The notes beneath the pieces are model-generated. The model did no database searches. It saw only the letters and a list, made by a program, of their open reading frames with translations, and was not told where the DNA came from. A stretch of DNA of 12,866 nucleotides, taken from assembly GCA_905373705.1 (NCBI GenBank), contig CAJPUA010000010.1, positions 1-12,866 of the forward strand. The letters run 5' to 3'. This DNA comes from an uncultured Schwartzia sp. Lineage in GTDB: Bacteria > Bacillota > Negativicutes > Selenomonadales > Selenomonadaceae. The position numbers and the translations under genes were made by a program. Positions 5,870 through 12,645 of the stretch are shown one piece after another; position 1 is the first letter of the stretch, and each line of letters begins with the position of its first letter.

Positions 5870-6467
5870 TTATTCAGTTTCCGTTCGGAGCAGTCTTTCC
5901 AGATAAGAAAAAGCCAGCTCATAAACGGATTGATCCACATAATCAACATTGGCCTCCTTCATGGCTGCACGCTACTTGTCTGTCCTTGCCGTGTACGGGT
6001 ATATGCCGAACATGAACGGGGAAAAAATATAGATGAACTTCTGGATTTCATGCACGCTCATTTCCGGGCAGAATTTTTCCAGCAGCCTGCAGACGTTTTT
6101 CATGAATGCCCCATAAGCCTTCTTGAATGAGGTGAGAAGTTCCGCCTGCTGGTGGCTTCCATATCAAAATTATTCATTGACAGGAGCTTTAACAGCTGAA
6201 CCCTGTCCGAGAGGGATTTTGCGATCCTGTCTGCGAGCTCCTCTCTTGTCAGACTGTCATTGTCATTCAGGATGAGAAGAAGCGCCTCGTTCCAGTGGCC
6301 ATATTCGCGCTCAAAGAGAGCGAGAAAGATTTCCTCTTTCGTCTGGAAATAGTTATAAATAGATTCATCGACTCCCAGTTTTCATTGACGTAGTTTTCTG
6401 CTGCCCCATACAGACCGTTGCAGCATTTGTCTTTTACATACTCTGCGAATGAACGGCCTACGGCCAT
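5870..6467 (-). pseudogene. TetR-family regulator pseudogene with foreign N-terminus
   Basis: The body is a TetR-type repressor. The end of the HTH reads VDESIYNYFQTKEEIFLALF, and the ligand-binding part continues as EREYGHWNEALLLIL and, after a frameshift near 6140-6155, as SFKKAYGAFMKNVCRLLEKF and FMFGIYPYTARTDK. An amber TAG at 5974-5972 interrupts the last helices before ANVDYVDQSVYELAFSYLER and a final TAA at 5872. The first 34 codons (MAVGRSFAEYVKDKC to NENWES, ATG at 6467, GGAGG 8 nt upstream) do not look like a TetR N-terminus. They join the TetR body in another frame near 6365-6378, so a deletion seems to have fused the start of a different gene to a truncated tetR. The regulator would have controlled the flavin reductase, tag and nitroreductase genes downstream. 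Confidence 0.85.
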
Positions 6468-6501
6468 ATAGTATTCCTCCCAACCCGAAAATTCTATGTC
6501 G

Positions 6502-7266
6502 CTATTTCATCGTAGCTTCAAAAGCCTTGGAAAAAATCTCGTCATCCATTGTCTTTCGCTGCTCATGGCTGATCTTAAAACATTCGGACTGATATTTTTT
6601 GGATCTGCGTGCCTTTGTTTTAATCTTTGCACTGTTAGGAAAATCCTTAGAAAACTGTAAAAATGCAATTCTCCAGTATTGTCCCATTTCCATAATCGAA
6701 TCGTATATTCCAAAGAGCTCCTCATCCGTAAAAACAGAGGTGTCCTTGTTCTTTAAATACAGATGCAGTCCCTTTTCAAACTCTCGCCAGTCATCCTCGC
6801 GAATTTTTTTATTCTGTTTTCTAACCCATTCAAAAATTCGCTCATCTTCTCGATTGCTTACTCTGTCCAGAATGTCCTGCCATTGTCTCCATGAAAGTTT
6901 TTCGACAATTTCCTGCTCCAACTGTGACAATCTATAGCACTGTCCGTAAAAGCTACGCGTTTCTGCATTACGACCCTCATCACGGATTCTGTTTTCTTTT
7001 GTTGCAAAAGTTTTAATCTCATCCCAGAATTTTCTTCTTTCAGAAGGTGATATGTCATATTTCTCTAGCAATTCTCCGAGAAATTTCCCGAGATTATACT
7101 TATAAAGCACCCCATTGCCGTATGCTTCTTCCAAATCGGATTCTATCTGTGGTATCTCCTCTTTCAATGCTTTAAGTATTTCGTCAATAGATGCTTTTTC
7201 TTTTGCAGACAGAAGACCTTCATATACAAGATGGCCTTCCGCATCCAACGTAACAATATGTCCCAT
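6502..7266 (-). CDS. DUF1016-like helical protein of the defence module
   Basis: A 254-aa, mostly helical, charged protein with no signal peptide or membrane segment. The central part resembles the N-terminal DUF1016 (YhcG-type) region: NLGKFLGELLEKYDISPSER (58-77), then SFYGQCYRLSQLEQEIVEKL (105-124), then SWRQWQDILDRVSNREDERI (125-144), which recalls the LSWxHw..L.....eaR.FY pattern. The PD-(D/E)XK nuclease domain that follows in full-length DUF1016 proteins is not seen. The C-terminus (210-254) is very basic (KIKTKARRSKKYQSE) and may bind nucleic acid. It starts 7 nt after the stop of the ATPase gene, with AGGTGA overlapping that stop, so the two are translated as a pair. The family link is by eye and moderate; the role in the system is inferred from context. 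Confidence 0.7.
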   Translation of the reverse strand: MGHIVTLDAEGHLVYEGLLSAKEKASIDEILKALKEEIPQIESDLEEAYGNGVLYKYNLGKFLGELLEKYDISPSERRKFWDEIKTFATKENRIRDEGRNAETRSFYGQCYRLSQLEQEIVEKLSWRQWQDILDRVSNREDERIFEWVRKQNKKIREDDWREFEKGLHLYLKNKDTSVFTDEELFGIYDSIMEMGQYWRIAFLQFSKDFPNSAKIKTKARRSKKYQSECFKISHEQRKTMDDEIFSKAFEATMK

Positions 7267-7273
7267 AATATCG

Positions 7274-9577
7274 TCACCTCAAGCTTTGATGATAAACACT
7301 CTCTATTTTGTTCAAAACTTGATCTGCTGCTTCCTGCGGTTCCAAAGCAGCAAAATCTTTTTCCTGTTCTCTGAACATATCGTACTTACCTTCAGCAAGA
7401 TACAGAAGAACATACTGCTTAAGCATCTGTTCACGCATATATTCATGCTGAATATCCGGATAATCAGAAACATTCAGATATGCCACATGTCCGACATTTA
7501 CTGTTATTGTTCTTCCGTTTCCTGCCGCGTACCAGGATCGTCTGTAATCATCCGGAGCATCAACACTCTGAACATCAAACGAGTCATTTTTCCCGTTTTT
7601 CTCATCCACGTTCAAGAACAGTTTGTAATAATAAATGGTTATTTTATCGCCTTTTTCATACTGGTCATCATCTGCATTAGCTATAAGTCTTGCACGCAGT
7701 TCCAGAACACCCTCTGTCAAGTAGCCCTCATATGTTTCCTTATTGAACGCTATTTCGTCTGCACAGGACACTACTGCTTCCTCGTACGGTTTTATTTCTC
7801 CTGTCAGTGATACAATATCAACCAACTTGGGAGCAGGATCGCTGACATTATGTATGCTTACATTCAGCCTGTAATTAAGCAGACTGCTCCTTTTATTCTC
7901 AATAAGGTATGAAACGTTTTTCAGCGATTCACCGAAATTAATGCGTCGGCTGTTTGGTCTCGGAAATTCACATTCATGAAGCACCAGACTGACATTCTCC
8001 CGTGAATTGTCAGGTCTGTCGATGTCATAGAAATACGGCAGTTCTTTCTTTTTTTCTTTCCCGCTGCCTATGACTTTTACCCGTAGAACAATTCTGTTCT
8101 CTGCCAGATATTCAGAATTATCTTTTGAAACAGTATGCTTAAAATCCAGAACCTTTGTAGTATTGGAATTTATTTTTATTTTTTCTTTGTCGATAGTGAA
8201 TTTTTCCAGGCCTGTCTGAGGATTCACAACAGCTAATTTGTATTCGAAATTCTTATCAGTCGAATATGAGCTTCTGATTCTGACTGAAAATCGGATTACA
8301 TCACCGGTTGTTACTCTCTCGTTTCCTTCTTCTGGATATTTAATGTTCTGCCAGCGTACATCAAAGTCCGGCTTTTTAGGTCCCTTCCCTAAATCCTCAA
8401 AGCCAAGCCTGTCAAACAGATCCTGAATATCCTCAGCGATCTGTTTCATTTCGTCTTTCAGCTTCTTGTCTTCGCTCTCTTTATCCTTGATATATCCCCA
8501 TTCAACAAGATTATCCTTGACCTTATTGCTGCAGTAGTTCTTGAGATTTTGATATGAAGCTTTGTTTTTCTTGCCTTTGCTTACACCAAAATGAACCCGG
8601 TCTTCGATTTCAGACAGTTCTTCCTCCCAGGCTTCATCAACTTCAACATAACCCCAGAACTTCTTATCCAGTTTCTTCGGTATGTCTTTAAGATCAATTT
8701 CTCCGATCTTCATGCCTTTTCGGTAATATGACATGCCCGACCATTTATTGTTACCATCATCGAAAACATAGAAGCCAAAATGCTTTACCTTGTATCCCTG
8801 AGTATATGTTTCCGGATTCTGAAGTTCGAACACGTGCGTTCCAGCCTTTATATCATTCGGGCCCAGCACCGGTTTCCCATTGACCGTAATTGCAGAGTCA
8901 TTTGTAAGTCTCTGTATAATGATCCACCATGACTCCTGAATATACGGAATAATGTCTCCGTTCTTTATAGCATTTACCAGCTCTGATTTCGGAGATTCTA
9001 TTATTACTCGTGTACCCGCGGTCTTCTTTTCCGCGAGTCCCGTCTCGTCATATATAAACTTTTTTGCTTCGTCATTCTCAAAGGCAACCGAATTTACCTG
9101 ACCTCTTTTATTTACATTCGCAACATAAAGGCCGTCTTCACGAAGTGAATCGAAATAATATGTATAAGTCTGTGAGGCAACTGAGTATACGCTTTTTCCT
9201 GCTCCGAAAAGCCCTCCGCCAGTTGTATTGCCGCCGGAATTAAACATTGAAGTAAACCGAGAAAGCCTTTCACTTGACGGCAATGATTCACCGCGTGCCA
9301 TAAGTCCATTAATTTCTTCAGCAGACCTGTTCTTTCCCATTAATCCAACTGTTCCGGAATCCTCTACGATAAGGTACTGGCCTTTATCTGTTTCCACCAC
9401 AGAAATATCGCATTTAAAGCCGTTCCACTTATTCTTATTTGTTTTTCTTGCGCCGACAGCATTCTGTATTGCGTCTTTCTGAAATCCATCTGGAAATTCT
9501 ACTCCGGCATCTTCATATGCACCAAGTATCCAGTCGACACTGTTCTTAAAATTCTGCGGTATAGGTGTAAGTTCCAT
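7274..9577 (-). CDS. GHKL (MutL/MORC/Hsp90-like) ATPase of the defence module
   Basis: A 767-aa protein with an N-terminal GHKL ATPase domain. Seen (numbered from the ATG at 9577): N-box DAIQNAVGARK (35-45, Asn39 as Mg ligand), G1 box VEDSGTVGLMG (71-81; Asp73 for adenine, Gly75, Gly78), the lid with GGGLFGAGKS (120-129) and a G3-type GTRVIIESP (188-196). Such domains dimerise on ATP. The rest is unassigned: a charged linker (about 300-400), beta-rich segments (about 410-690) and a conserved-looking end with HVAYLNVSDYPDIQHEYMRE. The ATG at 9577 is chosen over the GTG at 9595 because GGGAGGT lies 6 nt before it. It follows the 78-aa gene by 14 nt and precedes the DUF1016-like gene by 7 nt. 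GHKL ATPases related to MutL and MORC are known in restriction-modification loci, where they may drive DNA looping or sliding. Confidence 0.9.
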   Translation of the reverse strand: MELTPIPQNFKNSVDWILGAYEDAGVEFPDGFQKDAIQNAVGARKTNKNKWNGFKCDISVVETDKGQYLIVEDSGTVGLMGKNRSAEEINGLMARGESLPSSERLSRFTSMFNSGGNTTGGGLFGAGKSVYSVASQTYTYYFDSLREDGLYVANVNKRGQVNSVAFENDEAKKFIYDETGLAEKKTAGTRVIIESPKSELVNAIKNGDIIPYIQESWWIIIQRLTNDSAITVNGKPVLGPNDIKAGTHVFELQNPETYTQGYKVKHFGFYVFDDGNNKWSGMSYYRKGMKIGEIDLKDIPKKLDKKFWGYVEVDEAWEEELSEIEDRVHFGVSKGKKNKASYQNLKNYCSNKVKDNLVEWGYIKDKESEDKKLKDEMKQIAEDIQDLFDRLGFEDLGKGPKKPDFDVRWQNIKYPEEGNERVTTGDVIRFSVRIRSSYSTDKNFEYKLAVVNPQTGLEKFTIDKEKIKINSNTTKVLDFKHTVSKDNSEYLAENRIVLRVKVIGSGKEKKKELPYFYDIDRPDNSRENVSLVLHECEFPRPNSRRINFGESLKNVSYLIENKRSSLLNYRLNVSIHNVSDPAPKLVDIVSLTGEIKPYEEAVVSCADEIAFNKETYEGYLTEGVLELRARLIANADDDQYEKGDKITIYYYKLFLNVDEKNGKNDSFDVQSVDAPDDYRRSWYAAGNGRTITVNVGHVAYLNVSDYPDIQHEYMREQMLKQYVLLYLAEGKYDMFREQEKDFAALEPQEAADQVLNKIESVYHQSLR

Positions 9578-9591
9578 GCAATTACCTCCCG

Positions 9592-9828
9592 TCACTCAAG
9601 CGTAAATCTCGTACTCTTTTTACTTTCGATTTTATTGAACTTATTCTTTGCTTCACGAACTTCGCTCTCTATAGCAGCAAATATTTTGTCTACATCCTGT
9701 TGCGTGTAATCATACGCGCTTGTATTTGAACAATTCCCAAGCAACTGAAGCATATCTATTATTTTGTTTGTGCGTGCCTCAGCCAGTCTGACAAACTTCT
9801 GACGTTTCGTTTCCGGTTCTTTTGCCAT
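9592..9828 (-). CDS. Small helical protein, first gene of the ATPase operon
   Basis: A 78-aa soluble helical protein beginning MAKEPETKRQKFVRLAEART. Seen: an N-terminal basic helix (RQKFVRLAEARTNKIIDMLQ), a short NCSNTSAYDYTQQDV turn and a charged C-terminal helix (IFAAIESEVREAKNKFNKIE). The ATG at 9828 is chosen because GGGAGGT lies 6-7 nt upstream; an upstream in-frame start at 9858 would lie inside the likely transcription start region. Short proteins with this RFxxLAExRxNK pattern occur in accessory regions, but no function is known to me. It is translated just before the ATPase, so a partner, antitoxin-like or DNA-binding role is possible. This is inference from context only. Confidence 0.75.
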   Translation of the reverse strand: MAKEPETKRQKFVRLAEARTNKIIDMLQLLGNCSNTSAYDYTQQDVDKIFAAIESEVREAKNKFNKIESKKSTRFTLE

Positions 9829-9858
9829 GAGTAGACCTCCCTTATTTTCTATACACAT

Positions 9859-9887
9859 ATTATATTCAACCGAACCGTTTCTGTCAA
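9859..9887 (-). promoter_or_regulatory. Consensus sigma-70 promoter of the ATPase operon
   Basis: A perfect TTGACA (9887-9882) and perfect TATAAT (9864-9859) with a 17-bp spacer. This is about as strong as such a promoter can be. Transcription would start near 9852, 24 nt before the small gene's ATG. Confidence 0.85.
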
Positions 9888-9888
9888 T

Positions 9889-9905
9889 AACATTTTTAAA
9901 ATGTT
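9889..9905. promoter_or_regulatory. Palindrome beside the -35 box, candidate operator
   Basis: AACATTTTTAAAATGTT is a 17-nt palindrome (7-bp arms AACATTT / AAATGTT) directly upstream of the -35 of the ATPase operon. The half-site AACATTTTT recurs at 9909-9917 and 10009-10017. The binder is unknown; the HTH protein of the module is one candidate. Confidence 0.4.
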
Positions 9906-9962
9906 AGCAACATTTTTTATATATTATCTTAAATAAGATGATTATACGTCAAATATAAGCAT

Positions 9963-10006
9963 AATAATATCGCAGATTATTTTCAATAATAATCTGCGAT
10001 ATTATT
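9963..10006 (-). terminator. 19-bp perfect hairpin after the methyltransferase gene
   Basis: AATAATATCGCAGATTATT (9963-9981) and its exact reverse complement (9988-10006) are separated by a 6-nt loop. It lies 17 nt after the methyltransferase stop, where a terminator is expected, yet the T run on the minus strand is poor. On the plus strand it is followed by TTTAACATTTTTT, so it could also stop antisense transcription. Its length and perfection are unusual for a simple terminator. Confidence 0.55.
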
Positions 10007-10022
10007 TAACATTTTTTAATTA

Positions 10023-11633
10023 TTATTCAACAAATGCGGCTACAACCTCAGCTATTGCTTTGGCGAGCAGTGGCGGAACAGCGTTTCCTACTTGCTGATA
10101 CTGTGAATCTTTGGTCCCTTTAAATTTAAATTTATCCCGAAATGACTGAAGCCTCGCCGCTTCTCTTACAGTTATTGCCCTGTCAAGATTCGGATGGATC
10201 CACATGGATTTTCTGACATTCATAACAGTCCCACTCGGACTGTTCGGATCCAGTCTTAGATATATCGTGTTCTGAGTTCTTTCCGGCTTCGAATACGTAT
10301 CTTTATCGCTGATATCCAGGCTGTGAAAATTCTTGCCCTGCTCAATCTTTCTGAAGCGCGACAGTGCCTTCTCTGTTGTTCTTGTCGTGATATGATTTCT
10401 TATACAGCTGCTCCCTTTTCTCATTTCTTTCGCGTACTCTGAAAGATCCTCTTGACCTGCATATGGAATCGGCTGACTGTCAGGCTCGTACTCTGCCTCG
10501 TATTGCTCTAAATCTTTTATTGCATCCGCAACTGTGTTGACCTTCAAACCGTCAGGCTTTTTAGGAAGTTTCAATTCTTTCCCGCTTTTTTCATATATGT
10601 CTTTGCGAATTCCAACTACGATATAACGCTTCCTTTCCTGCGGAACACCAAACCATTCTGCATTGACTGTATCTCCGACCTGAACATACAGTCCGCCGAG
10701 AACTGCGTTAACATAATCAATTACTGCGTATGAATTTACATTAAAGTGGAGCTCACCCGTTTCAGAAGTTACGAATTCGCCGATGAGCCCATTGCTCTTT
10801 ATCTCCTCAATAAACTTAATCATTTTCTGAAATTCAACAACATACGCCAGATCATCTGATGCTCTCTCAGGCTCGCCTTCCGATATTGCTTTCGCGACTG
10901 CATCAAGTTTACTTATCAGCTGTCTGTTCAGTTCGTCTGTCTGCTCGTCAGTCTTTTCGTCGCATTCCTTTATCCTCTTGATAATAGCATCCGAATTCTT
11001 TTTCAGAAAATTCGGAAGCCTCCTCGGATTGCCAATGTCTTTTTTCAGGACGCTTAACATATGATTCAGCTCTTCGGGCAAACGCACCTTCCCAAGATCC
11101 ATCTGCGGAATCTCAGCCATATCCAACCCGCCAAAACTGCTGTCTGAAAGCAGCAGTCTGTCACTGCGTTTCGGAATATCATATCCCTGCTCGATCAAGG
11201 CATCTATTTCCTGATTATCCCGTGTGGATTCGTAAAACCTGTGCTTATCGGAGCTGAGCATGCTCACATTTTCCATAACAAAGGCCTTGGGCTTTATCTG
11301 ACGGATCGCACGGAAGTAGTCCTTAACAAGGCTGTTGTTCATGCTGATAAGGTGATTTTTCTGTCTGTTAGCATTTGAAAAGCCCTGGCAGGGAGGCCCG
11401 CCGATCACAACATCGATTCTGCCTTCGATTTTTTTATTTAATTCCTCGAAATCATATCCGACAACGTTTTGAATGAATTCAAAATCAGACTGATCCTGCA
11501 CTATGTTTTCCTTATAAGTTTCCCGAGCATTCTTATTAATTTCAGCGGCCGCTTTAAGCTCATACTTTCCTGTCATTAGGAATCCATAGCTTAACCCGCC
11601 GGCTCCGGCGAACAAATCAATTGCTTTTATCAT
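10023..11633 (-). CDS. DNA (cytosine-5-)-methyltransferase
   Basis: A 536-aa C5-cytosine methyltransferase; it uses S-adenosylmethionine to methylate one cytosine in a specific sequence. Seen: motif I DLFAGAGGLS (6-15), motif IV GGPPCQGFSNANR with catalytic Cys82, motif VI MENV (120-123), motif VIII QERKRYIVVG (333-342), a target-recognition stretch (about 345-485), motif IX ITVREAARLQSF (487-498) and motif X QVGNAVPPLLAKAIA (514-528). Motifs VI and VIII are about 210 residues apart, much more than usual, owing to a charged helical insertion (about 130-320). The ATG at 11633 is chosen because GAGG lies 7 nt upstream; the ATG at 11639 would have a 1-nt spacing. It follows the HTH gene by 12 nt in one operon. 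Target sequence unknown. Pairing with Vsr suggests, but does not prove, a site where deamination gives a T:G mismatch seen by Vsr. Confidence 0.97.
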   Translation of the reverse strand: MIKAIDLFAGAGGLSYGFLMTGKYELKAAAEINKNARETYKENIVQDQSDFEFIQNVVGYDFEELNKKIEGRIDVVIGGPPCQGFSNANRQKNHLISMNNSLVKDYFRAIRQIKPKAFVMENVSMLSSDKHRFYESTRDNQEIDALIEQGYDIPKRSDRLLLSDSSFGGLDMAEIPQMDLGKVRLPEELNHMLSVLKKDIGNPRRLPNFLKKNSDAIIKRIKECDEKTDEQTDELNRQLISKLDAVAKAISEGEPERASDDLAYVVEFQKMIKFIEEIKSNGLIGEFVTSETGELHFNVNSYAVIDYVNAVLGGLYVQVGDTVNAEWFGVPQERKRYIVVGIRKDIYEKSGKELKLPKKPDGLKVNTVADAIKDLEQYEAEYEPDSQPIPYAGQEDLSEYAKEMRKGSSCIRNHITTRTTEKALSRFRKIEQGKNFHSLDISDKDTYSKPERTQNTIYLRLDPNSPSGTVMNVRKSMWIHPNLDRAITVREAARLQSFRDKFKFKGTKDSQYQQVGNAVPPLLAKAIAEVVAAFVE

Positions 11634-11645
11634 CGGCATACCTCG

Positions 11646-11837
11646 TCATTCTGCATCAGTAACTCGATTGTTATTGCGCATCCACGAGTCAACTTCGCTG
11701 ATTTTAAACTTCCATTTTTTATCTATTTTGTAGGCAGGAAGGTTCTGTGTCCTTATCATCTTCTTTACAGTGTCTCTGCTGCAATCCAAATGCTTGCATA
11801 TTTCCTGCATTGAAACCCATTTTTCTTCTTCAGACAT
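11646..11837 (-). CDS. Excisionase-type helix-turn-helix DNA-binding protein
   Basis: A 63-aa protein of the MerR/excisionase-like HTH_17 type. Seen: WVSMQEICKHLDCSRDTVKK as the helix-turn-helix (about residues 7-26), LPAYKIDKKWKFKISEVDSW as the wing and final helix (33-52). The start is ATG at 11837 with GGAGG 7 nt upstream. It is the first gene in the methyltransferase operon, 12 nt before it, behind a strong promoter. Its size and place fit a controller-type regulator of the module that could act on the promoters in the divergent gap and at 9859-9905. Xis-like proteins also help excision of mobile elements, but no integrase is present here. The regulatory role is inference. Confidence 0.85.
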   Translation of the reverse strand: MSEEEKWVSMQEICKHLDCSRDTVKKMIRTQNLPAYKIDKKWKFKISEVDSWMRNNNRVTDAE

Positions 11838-11860
11838 CTCCGCACCTCCATATCTTTGTA

Positions 11861-11889
11861 ATTATAATCGTTTCAACGCGTAAAGTCAA
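11861..11889 (-). promoter_or_regulatory. Promoter of the HTH-methyltransferase operon
   Basis: TTGACT (11889-11884) and TATAAT (11866-11861) with a 17-bp spacer, ending 24 nt before the HTH gene ATG. One mismatch from consensus overall. Confidence 0.8.
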
Positions 11890-11906
11890 TGTTAATATCA
11901 ACTAAC

Positions 11907-11922
11907 TACGATATTTTACGAT
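11907..11922. repeat. TACGAT direct repeats one helical turn apart in the divergent gap
   Basis: TACGAT occurs at 11907-11912 and 11917-11922, exactly 10 bp apart, between the methyltransferase-operon promoter and the vsr promoter. It could be a binding site for the HTH protein; this is a guess from position and spacing. Confidence 0.35.
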
Positions 11923-11978
11923 TACTATATAAGTTTATTGATTAATACTGTAGATTTATAGCTAAATTCATTGCTTTA

Positions 11979-11987
11979 TGCTATTAT
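11979..11987 (+). promoter_or_regulatory. Putative extended -10 promoter of vsr
   Basis: TGC-TATTAT with the hexamer at 11982-11987 and no clear -35. It lies 40 nt before the vsr start. It looks clearly weaker than the two promoters reading the other way. Confidence 0.4.
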
Positions 11988-12026
11988 TAATACATTGGAA
12001 AACAGAATTGGAAGCGAGGTGGCATT

Positions 12027-12449
12027 TTGGCCGACAATCATTCAAAAGAAGAAAGAAGTTACAATATGTCCAGAATCCGCAGCAAGGATACAAAGCCGGA
12101 AGAAATGGTTCGCAGGTATCTGTTTTCAAAGGGATTAAGATACAGGAAAAATGACCGCCGTTATCCCGGACATCCTGATATCGTTCTTTCTAAATATAAG
12201 GCAGTCGTTTTTGTCCATGGATGCTTCTGGCATCGTCACGAGCGATGCCGTTATGCGACGATGCCTGCAACAAATGTGAATTACTGGAAAGAAAAATTTG
12301 AACGGAATGTTCAGAGAGATTTAAAGGAGCAACGCTCCCTGAAAGAAATGGGCTGGAGAGTCTTTGTAATCTGGGAGTGTGAATTAAAGAAAGATAAAAG
12401 GGATGATACTCTCGCCGCGCTGTATGCCGATATCATCTCACAGAGCTGA
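12027..12449 (+). CDS. vsr: Very-short-patch-repair (Vsr) type endonuclease
   Basis: A 140-aa Vsr-family nuclease with a PD-(D/E)XK-like fold. It nicks 5' of the T in T:G mismatches formed when 5-methylcytosine deaminates. Seen: RSKDTKPEE (18-26, Glu25), HPDIVL (Asp51), FVHGCFWHRH (62-71; His64, Cys66, Phe67, Trp68, His69, His71), Cys74, NVQRD (94-98) and WECEL (Cys118). Asp51, His64, His69, Glu25 and the intercalating Met14, Phe67 and Trp68 fall at the same numbers as in E. coli Vsr. The last two zinc cysteines are shifted by one. The start is TTG at 12027 with GAGGTGG about 5 nt upstream, a weak start. It is divergent from the HTH-methyltransferase operon, as expected for a companion repair enzyme. 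No separate restriction enzyme is seen, so a cutting role cannot be excluded. Confidence 0.95.
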   Translation: MADNHSKEERSYNMSRIRSKDTKPEEMVRRYLFSKGLRYRKNDRRYPGHPDIVLSKYKAVVFVHGCFWHRHERCRYATMPATNVNYWKEKFERNVQRDLKEQRSLKEMGWRVFVIWECELKKDKRDDTLAALYADIISQS

Positions 12450-12542
12450 TAACAGTTCCTTTGTCTCCACCCTGCCAAATCTGCTGTTTTCAACAGTCCC
12501 CTTGTTTCAACAGACAGAATAACATTTCTTTGTCACCACCCT
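12449..12542. repeat. Imperfect direct repeat downstream of vsr
   Basis: The segments 12449-12473 (ATAACAGTTCCTTTGTC...CACCCT) and 12519-12542 (ATAACATTTCTTTGTC...CACCCT) are near-copies 70 bp apart. Between them the word TGTTTCAACAG, or TGTTTTCAACAG, also occurs twice. It has no coding content and could be a boundary scar or a duplicated regulatory tract. Confidence 0.5.
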
Positions 12543-12576
12543 CGATTTTCCGGTGTAGACAACTGCTGTCAGCGCA

Positions 12577-12620
12577 ATAAAAAAGGGACTCCGCAGAAGC
12601 TGCAATTCCCGCGGAATCCC
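12577..12620 (-). terminator. Terminator of rlmD
   Basis: Minus-strand stem GGGATTCCGC / GCGGAGTCCC (12620-12611 with 12594-12585, one mismatch) and a 16-nt loop, followed by TTTTTT. It lies 25 nt after the rlmD stop codon. Confidence 0.85.
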
Positions 12621-12645
12621 ATGATATAAAGCCCTTAGCGGCAGG

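Noticed and set aside
5379..5906. Plus-strand open frame of 175 codons
   Set aside because: It is antisense to the flavin-reductase-like gene and has no protein character of its own.
7115..7810. Plus-strand open frame of 231 codons, rich in Ile, Phe and Ser
   Set aside because: It is antisense to the ends of two well-supported genes. The hydrophobic look comes from reading codons of charged residues backwards.
11646..11837. HTH protein as proof of an active excision system
   Set aside because: The fold is shared by Xis proteins and by many small regulators. With no integrase in view and an operon shared with the methyltransferase, regulation is more likely.
12484..12496. Short hairpin CTGTT-TTC-AACAG after vsr as a terminator
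   Set aside because: The stem is only 5 bp and no T run follows it.
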